Shown here: positions 58,077 to 64,000 of the stretch, in pieces
How positions within the stretch are numbered: position 1 is the stretch's first letter
Layout of the letters: each line of letters opens with the position of its first letter
DNA from: Thalassotalea eurytherma
GTDB lineage: Bacteria > Pseudomonadota > Gammaproteobacteria > Enterobacterales > Alteromonadaceae
Direction of reading: 5' to 3'
Length of the DNA: 64,000 nucleotides
NCBI RefSeq assembly: GCF_030161415.1
Contig: NZ_BSSU01000003.1
Span: 62,001-126,000, forward strand
The notes under the pieces: generated by a model
The model's input: the letters and a program-made list of their open reading frames with translations, nothing else
Database searches by the model: none
What the model was told of the DNA's origin: nothing
Program-made: the position numbers and the translations under genes

Positions 58077-58100
58077 TAAACGAAGGATAAATACTGCTCT

Positions 58101-58979
58101 ATGAGCGACGACAACCCCCACTCTACCAACGGCTCCTCGCAAAAATCGTTTTTGGATAAAATTGTTCAAGCATTTACCGGAGAGCCGCAAAATAAAGAAG
58201 AATTGGTCGAAGTATTAAATGATGCTGAAGACCGTGAATTAATCAATCCTGAGACCAAACTCATGATTGAAGGTGTATTAGGTGTATCTGAGATGCGTGT
58301 GCGTGACATTATGATCCCACGTTCTCAAATGGTTACCTTAGATATTAATATGCCACTTGAAGAGTTCTTACCTAAAGTATTAGAGTCTGCCCACTCTCGG
58401 TTCCCTGTTGTTAACGATGACAAAGACCATGTTGAAGGCATTTTATTGGCTAAAGATTTATTATCTTATGGTTTCAACCATAAAGACGTAGAGTTTTCTT
58501 TGTCTGATGTCATTCGTCCTGCGATCATCATTCCAGAAAGTAAAAAGGTAGAACCGCTACTCAAAGAGTTTCGCTCTGAACGATACCATATGGCAATTGT
58601 TGTTGATGAATATGGCGGCGTCTCTGGTTTAGTTACCATTGAAGATATTTTAGAGCTGATCGTTGGTGAAATTGAAGATGAAACCGACGAAGAAATCGAA
58701 GAAGATATAAAGCACTTAGCTGGTCAAGTATACCAGTTGAAAGCGCTCACCGAACTCGCCGACTTTAACGACTACTTTAACTGTGAATTTAATGAAGAAG
58801 ACGCAGATACAATCGGCGGTGTAGTATTGCACGAGTTTGGGCATATGCCACAAAAAGGCGAAGAAATTACCATTGGTGAATTTACCTTTAAAATAGTTTC
58901 TGCTGATAATCGCCGTATTCAAACCATCCAACTTACGGTGCCTAAAGATCATACGGTAACCGGAAAAGTCATCGATTAA
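58101..58979 (+). CDS. corC: CBS-domain protein CorC (YbeX)
   Basis: A 292-residue protein of E. coli size (292). Two CBS domains (VRDIMIPRSQMVTLDINMPLEEF, here VRDIMIPRSQMVTLD; MAIVVDEYGGVSGLVTIEDI) followed by the CorC_HlyC transporter-associated domain (GVVLHEFGHMPQKGEEITIG). Linked to Mg2+/Co2+ efflux and to ribosome metabolism. Between ybeY and lnt in the same order as E. coli. Confidence 0.96.
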   Translation: MSDDNPHSTNGSSQKSFLDKIVQAFTGEPQNKEELVEVLNDAEDRELINPETKLMIEGVLGVSEMRVRDIMIPRSQMVTLDINMPLEEFLPKVLESAHSRFPVVNDDKDHVEGILLAKDLLSYGFNHKDVEFSLSDVIRPAIIIPESKKVEPLLKEFRSERYHMAIVVDEYGGVSGLVTIEDILELIVGEIEDETDEEIEEDIKHLAGQVYQLKALTELADFNDYFNCEFNEEDADTIGGVVLHEFGHMPQKGEEITIGEFTFKIVSADNRRIQTIQLTVPKDHTVTGKVID

Positions 58980-58995
58980 TCATAAACAACAACGG

Positions 58996-60537
58996 ATGTT
59001 AAAAGCTATCAAGGCATGTTTTACTAAAACCAACGGGCTCAGTTTTTTTGCTGGGCTTGCGTTGGTGCTTGCCTACGCCCCATATAGTTTTTGGTGGCTC
59101 ACTTTGTTGATCATGCCTGCATGGTTTTTTCTGATTGAAGAATTATCCGTGAAAAAAGCAAGCCAAGCCTGTTTTAGTTTTGGCTTAGGCTGGTTTATCG
59201 CCGGGATCAGCTGGGTACATGTCTCAATTGATGAGTTCGGCGGTATGCCGTTACCCATCTCTTTACTATTAATGTTTTTACTATGTGCTTATTTAGCGCT
59301 TTATCCGATGCTTGCAGGTTATTTGGCAAGCCGTTTTACGCAAGATAAAAAGCTTCATTTAGGCATGTTAATTTCTACTTGGCTATTTTGCGAATACCTC
59401 CGTAGTGTTGTGCTTACAGGGTTTCCTTGGCTATCACTTGGTTATAGTCAGATTGACTCGCCACTTGCGAGCTTAGCACCGGTTATCGGTGAAACAGGCA
59501 TCACAGCATTTATTTTGTTGTTGAGTTTAACTTTCGTAAAACTAACAAAGATTCGTTATCGACTACCTTGGGCATTGACCTTGATTTTGTTATCAGGCTT
59601 TATGCTCTTTTGCACTAGTCAGCAATGGACAAAGCCAAGTGAAAAGCAGATCAAAGTAGCCCTAGCTCAAGGTAATATAGAGCAATCAATAAAGTGGGAC
59701 GACGGACAAGAGTGGCCAACCATGTTGATGTATTTAGACATGGCACGCGCAAATTACGATGCCGACATTATCGTTTGGCCAGAATCGGCTATTCCAACAT
59801 TGGAGCCAATGGCGCAAGACTATTTAGACTTAGTGAATCAGTCAGCGGGGATGAGTAACTCAGCGATTATCACGGGTATTCTTGATTATAATTTCGACAC
59901 TAAGTCTTACTACAATGCGTTAATTACTTTAGGTAATAGCCAAGCAAATGATAGAACAATAGGTGATTACGCTTATGGCCACAGTAACCGCTTTTATAAA
60001 CATCATTTATTACCAATTGGCGAGTTTGTTCCTTTTGGTGATCTACTAAGACCGTTGGCACCGTTTTTTAATTTGCCTATGTCGTCTTTTTCTCGCGGCG
60101 ACTATGTACAGCAAAACATGATTGCAAAGGGTATTCATATTCTGCCATTGATCTGTTTTGAGATTGCCTTTCCCAACCAACTAGCCGCCAATTTCACGCC
60201 GCAAACTCAAATGCTGTTAACGGTTAGTAATGACGCTTGGTTTGGCACCTCTCATGGTCCGCATCAACATATGGAAATTGCCCGCATGAGAGCAATCGAG
60301 TTTGGGCGTCCTTTAATTCGGTCAACAAATACCGGCGTTACCGCAGCAATAGATCATCAAGGGCAATTTATCGATAAGCTGCCTCAGTTTGAACAGACGG
60401 TACTAAAAGCTGATATCACATTAGTTGAAGGGCTTACGCCTTATAGTCAATTTAACGATTGGCCTATTCGAATTTTGGCCTTACTTGGCTTTATTGGTTT
60501 TTACTTACGCCAACGCGCAACCTACCTTAAAAGCTAA
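58996..60537 (+). CDS. lnt: Apolipoprotein N-acyltransferase
   Basis: A 513-residue inner-membrane enzyme (E. coli 512). Several membrane helices at the start (FAGLALVLAYAPYSFWWLTL), then a nitrilase-like periplasmic domain with the catalytic Glu in VWPESAIPTLE, Lys region FYKHHLLPIGEFVPFGD and Cys in ILPLICFEIAFPNQLA. It adds the third acyl chain to lipoproteins, feeding LolB-dependent export. Last gene of the block. Confidence 0.96.
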   Translation: MLKAIKACFTKTNGLSFFAGLALVLAYAPYSFWWLTLLIMPAWFFLIEELSVKKASQACFSFGLGWFIAGISWVHVSIDEFGGMPLPISLLLMFLLCAYLALYPMLAGYLASRFTQDKKLHLGMLISTWLFCEYLRSVVLTGFPWLSLGYSQIDSPLASLAPVIGETGITAFILLLSLTFVKLTKIRYRLPWALTLILLSGFMLFCTSQQWTKPSEKQIKVALAQGNIEQSIKWDDGQEWPTMLMYLDMARANYDADIIVWPESAIPTLEPMAQDYLDLVNQSAGMSNSAIITGILDYNFDTKSYYNALITLGNSQANDRTIGDYAYGHSNRFYKHHLLPIGEFVPFGDLLRPLAPFFNLPMSSFSRGDYVQQNMIAKGIHILPLICFEIAFPNQLAANFTPQTQMLLTVSNDAWFGTSHGPHQHMEIARMRAIEFGRPLIRSTNTGVTAAIDHQGQFIDKLPQFEQTVLKADITLVEGLTPYSQFNDWPIRILALLGFIGFYLRQRATYLKS

Positions 60538-60618
60538 ACATTTCATCTGGTTATTCATTTACCTGAGTATCACTTTCGTTTTAAGATAAAAGTCACTCAC
60601 GTCATAAGAGCTATAACA

Positions 60619-62265
60619 ATGAAAAAATTAAGCGCTGTTTTATTTGCCCTACTGCCAACAATTGGCTTTGCAAACACACAAATTATTCACAACGTTAATG
60701 GTTATACGCCAACGAAAAACGAGATTCATCAATTTTCGGCTGTTGCTTTCGCTAATGGAAAAATAACAGCGTTGTATCAAGACAACAGTGAGCTACCTAA
60801 ATCAGACGACATCACCTACATTGATGGCAAAGGGAAAACATTGTTACCTGGCTTAATTGACGCACATGGTCATGTGCTTGGTTATGGCTTAGGCATTTCA
60901 CGCGTTAATTTAATGGGTGTGACTTCAGAACTAGAAGCCGTTAAAAAAGTGCAGGCATTTTATCAAGATCCTAGCCAACAAAGTTGGCTTTTAGGTCGTG
61001 GCTGGAATCAAGTTATTTGGCCTTCAAACAGCTTTCCTACCAAGGCGAGTTTAGATAAAGCGTTTCCTAATACGCCAGTATGGTTAAAACGTGTTGACGG
61101 TCATGCAGGCTGGGCAAATACTGCTGCGCTAAAGTTAGCGGGTATTAAGGCATCAACTATCTCGCCAAGTGGTGGTGAAATCATCAAGGATAACAATGGA
61201 GAGCCGACCGGTGTATTCATTGACAATGCAATGTACCTCATCGACAAGGCTATCGAGCCAATGTCGGTTACTCAAGAAGCGCAAATGTTAAAACAAGCAA
61301 TGAATTCATTAGCTTCGCAGGGATTAACAAGCGTTCATGATGCTGGTATTTCCAAACAAACCATCGATGCATACCAACTACTTGCAAGTCACAATGCAAT
61401 GCCAATCCGCATTTATGCGATGGCTGATGCAACCGATAAAGAATTTGATAGCACACTTAAGCAAGGTCATATAACGAGTGATATAGCCGATTTTGTCATG
61501 CGCAGTGTCAAAATATCCGCCGATGGCGCGCTAGGAAGTCGCGGCGCGGCGCTGCATAAAAGCTACAGTGATAAAGACAATCATCATGGATTACTCCTAC
61601 ATGAACCAGAAGCTTTAACGGCACTGATTGAAAAGTCTATGCAGGCCGGTTTTCAGGTCAATACTCACGCGATAGGTGACAAAGCAAATACCTTAGTGCT
61701 TGATAACTATGAAACGCTGATGCCCAAAACAAAGACTAAGGCGTTACGTCATCGTGTAGAGCATGCGCAAATTTTACAATTGTCTGACATCCCTAGATTC
61801 GCACAATTAGGTGTTATTCCGTCGATGCAAGCAACTCACGCAACCAGCGATAAAAATATGGCAGAAGATCGCTTAGGCAAAGCACGTTTAGGTGGAGCAT
61901 ATGCTTGGCGAAAACTACTTAATACGGGTGTAAAAATCGCAAACGGCTCTGACTTCCCTGTTGAATATGCGAACCCATTCTATGGTTTACACGCAGCAAT
62001 CACCCGACAAGATCATAATAATCAGCCGCTAGGCGGATGGTTAGAAAAAGAGAAAATGACACGACAAGAAGCGCTTGTAAGCTTCACGATTGATGCTGCC
62101 TATGCTGGTCATCAAGAACATCAAATTGGCTCGATAGAAGTTGGCAAAATGGCTGACTTCATCTTAGTTGATAAAGATTTCTTTAAGGCAGATGAAACAA
62201 CGCTATGGCAAACGAATGTCAGCAAAACATGGGTAGGCGGGAATTTAGTGCATTCACAAGAATAA
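60619..62265 (+). CDS. Secreted amidohydrolase (amidohydro_3, YtcJ-like)
   Basis: A 548-residue protein with a signal peptide ending GFA. Metal site: HGH in LLPGLIDAHGHVLG, HAIGD, RHRVEHAQI, and Asp in NGSDFPVEYANPFYG; the KISADGALGSRGAAL loop carries the likely carbamylated Lys region. Periplasmic member of the amidohydrolase superfamily; substrate unknown. The 81-base gap to lnt suggests a separate unit. Terminator follows. Confidence 0.9.
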   Translation: MKKLSAVLFALLPTIGFANTQIIHNVNGYTPTKNEIHQFSAVAFANGKITALYQDNSELPKSDDITYIDGKGKTLLPGLIDAHGHVLGYGLGISRVNLMGVTSELEAVKKVQAFYQDPSQQSWLLGRGWNQVIWPSNSFPTKASLDKAFPNTPVWLKRVDGHAGWANTAALKLAGIKASTISPSGGEIIKDNNGEPTGVFIDNAMYLIDKAIEPMSVTQEAQMLKQAMNSLASQGLTSVHDAGISKQTIDAYQLLASHNAMPIRIYAMADATDKEFDSTLKQGHITSDIADFVMRSVKISADGALGSRGAALHKSYSDKDNHHGLLLHEPEALTALIEKSMQAGFQVNTHAIGDKANTLVLDNYETLMPKTKTKALRHRVEHAQILQLSDIPRFAQLGVIPSMQATHATSDKNMAEDRLGKARLGGAYAWRKLLNTGVKIANGSDFPVEYANPFYGLHAAITRQDHNNQPLGGWLEKEKMTRQEALVSFTIDAAYAGHQEHQIGSIEVGKMADFILVDKDFFKADETTLWQTNVSKTWVGGNLVHSQE

Positions 62266-62310
62266 CGAATCAAACGCGCCCTTTTGAACTCAGGGTAAAA
62301 TGCCCCTATT

Positions 62311-62342
62311 AAGAAAAAAGCACCTTGAAGGTGCTTTTTTTA
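62311..62342. terminator. Bidirectional terminator
   Basis: AAAAAAGCACC - ttga - AGGTGCTTTTTT between the amidohydrolase and the convergent cyclase, whose stop codon touches the T-run. Confidence 0.9.
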
Positions 62343-63299
62343 TGACTGAAAAACGCTGACTTGATTTCGCCCGTTTTCTTTTGATTTATACAATGCGTTG
62401 TCAGCAGCCTCTATCCAAGACTCATATGTCTTCATATCGGCTGTCACTTCAGCAACCCCTACACTAATTGTATAGTTAATGGTATGGCCTTTATATTCAA
62501 CGACATTATCAGCGATTCGCTTTCTTAAACGCTCAGCAAAAATTAACGCGTTATCTAACGGCGTATCAACCAATAATATCGCAAACTCTTCACCGCCATA
62601 ACGACCCGTAATATCCGTTTCTCGTACTTCTTTGATAACGTTATCTGATAAATCACGAATAACCTCGTCGCCTACCACGTGCCCATAGGTATCATTAACC
62701 TTTTTAAAGTGATCAATGTCGAGCATAACCAAACAGCTTGTATGTTCACTGCGTATCCATCGCTTATATTCTAACTGGAAACAACGCTCCCAGTGACTGC
62801 GATTAAACAAGTTGGTTAAACCGTCGATTTGACTAATACGAGCAAGCTTTTCATTTAATTGCTCTAACGACAGCTTATTCATAGCAGTATCAGTCACATC
62901 GTAAACCAATACACATAAATGAGTAACTTCACCGGAAGCTGATAACAACGGAATAAACGTTGTATTTTGATACATGAAATCCGCCGAACCAGTAATTGGG
63001 CGGTAGTTTTGAAACTTAAATAAGTAAGGTCGTTGCTCCCAAATCGTAAACGCTTTATTTTTTAATAAAAAAACCGCTTCAGCTTTACGAGTGAACCACT
63101 GCTCATCAATATCACTAAACAAGCTAAATAAATTTTTATTTTTTACTTGTCGAGGCAGTAATCCAGAATGATGCTCCATAAAGCCATTCCAAATTTGTAC
63201 ATTGTAATCTCGATCTAAGACCACCAAACCAACATCAATGGTATGGAGCATTTCCATCAACCAATGAATTTCATTTATTTGCTCAGTTTCTAATGACAT
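62340..63299 (-). CDS. PAS-GGDEF diguanylate cyclase
   Basis: ATG 63299 gives 319 residues (a TTG at 63311 is also in frame). A PAS domain covers about 15-135 (DVGLVVLDRDYNVQIWNGFM; VTHLCVLVYDVTDT), then GGDEF with DGLTNLFNRSHWE, DIDHFKKVNDTYGH and YGGEEF. RETD five residues ahead is an intact RxxD inhibitory site. No membrane helix: cytosolic. 36 bases after a CheC-like gene and probably co-transcribed with it. Confidence 0.92.
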   Translation of the reverse strand: MSLETEQINEIHWLMEMLHTIDVGLVVLDRDYNVQIWNGFMEHHSGLLPRQVKNKNLFSLFSDIDEQWFTRKAEAVFLLKNKAFTIWEQRPYLFKFQNYRPITGSADFMYQNTTFIPLLSASGEVTHLCVLVYDVTDTAMNKLSLEQLNEKLARISQIDGLTNLFNRSHWERCFQLEYKRWIRSEHTSCLVMLDIDHFKKVNDTYGHVVGDEVIRDLSDNVIKEVRETDITGRYGGEEFAILLVDTPLDNALIFAERLRKRIADNVVEYKGHTINYTISVGVAEVTADMKTYESWIEAADNALYKSKENGRNQVSVFQS

Positions 63300-63334
63300 A
63301 TTATTTTCCAATACTTTACGTTAGCGCTTGGGCA

Positions 63335-64000
63335 TTAATCTTCTATTAAATAAGCAAGTTTATTATTTAACGTGACCATAGATTCTTCGGTGAAGAGCAA
63401 TAGCAAATCACATTTGATTGGGTAATTTTCAATTCCATAGCTGATTTCTATGGCAAGCGTGCGTTGCCAACGATCGGAGTTCGATGCAATTAAATCAGAA
63501 ATTTTACGGTGTTGCCCTAGCACGACCGGGTGACCTTGAATAAAGGATAAATCGAGTTGTTCTGAGAAGCCTTTTAAACAAGCACCAATCAATACATTGG
63601 CCATATCCATCAATAACTCTAGCTCAGCATCTTCATCGATATCAGCGTCGTACTTCATTAATCGTGCAATATCTGTAAAACTAGAATCATTTAAAATCAG
63701 TAGTGCTTCACCAGAGATACCCGCACTTATAAAGCCTTGGCAAATACCTGAGGTACTTTCTTCTCGCTCAACGGCGGAGAGCGCCATGCTTAATTCGCTC
63801 ACTTCAATCAGGTTTACGTTAGGAATGGGTAACTCAACAAACACATTGAGTAACCGAGCTAATAAATCACCCGCTCGACCCATCGCAACATTTGCTATTT
63901 CTTGATAACAATCGCGGTGCTCTTGTGCCAAAACAATTTCTTTTGACGCTTCAACTACTTCAGACTCTTGAACAACCGGTTGAGCGATAACAGGTACTGG
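63335..64000 (-). CDS. CheC-like protein, 5' end outside the window
   Basis: A TTG start at 63931 would give 198 residues, but the frame stays open to the window edge (PVPVIAQPVV... EVVEASKEI), a Pro/Val/Glu-rich linker, so the protein is probably longer with another N-terminal domain, such as a receiver domain. The visible part has the CheC/CheX pattern (EIANVAMGRAGDLLARLL; ELLMDMANVLIGACLKGF, with N and G as in the phosphatase motif). CheC proteins dephosphorylate CheY. Together with the following PAS-GGDEF cyclase it suggests a phosphorelay-linked c-di-GMP unit. Confidence 0.75.
   Translation of the reverse strand, partial: PVPVIAQPVVQESEVVEASKEIVLAQEHRDCYQEIANVAMGRAGDLLARLLNVFVELPIPNVNLIEVSELSMALSAVEREESTSGICQGFISAGISGEALLILNDSSFTDIARLMKYDADIDEDAELELLMDMANVLIGACLKGFSEQLDLSFIQGHPVVLGQHRKISDLIASNSDRWQRTLAIEISYGIENYPIKCDLLLLFTEESMVTLNNKLAYLIED

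Overview
The window is a stretch of the core chromosome of a low-G+C (about 40 percent by eye) marine gammaproteobacterium. Gene content and order point to the order Alteromonadales, most likely Colwelliaceae (Colwellia or Thalassotalea type). The taxon is an inference: the protein sequences resemble that group and local gene order follows E. coli in several blocks. No insertion sequence, prophage, integrase or CRISPR array was found.

Layout. 1-4.6 kb: the end of a GPH-type sugar transporter, a LacI regulator, a small secreted DUF3718 protein behind a cyclic di-GMP-I riboswitch, an S4 RNA-binding protein, an acetyltransferase and a pentapeptide-repeat/potassium-channel fusion. 4.7-17.3 kb: a Kelch protein, proS, an LRAT-like protein, alaA-yfbR, a cti gene broken by one stop codon, small conserved proteins, syd and queF. 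17.3-30.3 kb: an M61 peptidase, a diguanylate cyclase, ppnN, xni, NAD-dependent isocitrate dehydrogenase, a second diguanylate cyclase, and rlmM-ygdD-hydrolase-gcvA. 30.6-40.4 kb: a small secreted protein, then the hemA-prfA-prmC-sirB2-sirB1-DUF819-kdsA run on the minus strand, divergent from lolB-ispE-prs. 40.4-47.8 kb: accessory genes (VOC, YhhN, AraC, sterol desaturase-like, periplasmic binding protein), then rplY-pth-ychF and a second DUF3718 gene. 48.0-48.8 kb: a seven-gene tRNA operon (Met-Leu-Gln-Gln-Met-Leu-Gln). 48.9-60.5 kb: the ubiF...miaB-ybeZ-ybeY-corC-lnt block that also neighbours the homologous tRNA operon in E. coli, here interrupted by a racemase and by an oxygenase / unknown / sensor-protein insertion. 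60.6-64 kb: an amidohydrolase, a third diguanylate cyclase and a CheC-like protein that runs off the window.

How genes work together. Translation and tRNA biology dominate (proS, prfA with its methylase prmC, hemA, rplY, pth, ychF, miaB, ybeY, rlmM, tRNAs, queF), with envelope biogenesis second (lolB, ispE, kdsA, lnt). Cyclic di-GMP is a recurring theme: three GGDEF enzymes with intact GGEEF motifs, one riboswitch, and a CheC-like protein beside the third cyclase.

Most notable points: the riboswitch with a visible alternative helix over a DUF3718 gene; the TGA codon exactly at an expected tryptophan of cti; the HD-to-HE change in YfbR; a two-component-like sensor whose kinase boxes are eroded, with a 12-bp perfect hairpin inside its signal-peptide codons; and hairpins that contain the stop codons of queF and of a diguanylate cyclase. 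I found no clear new multi-gene defence or mobile system.
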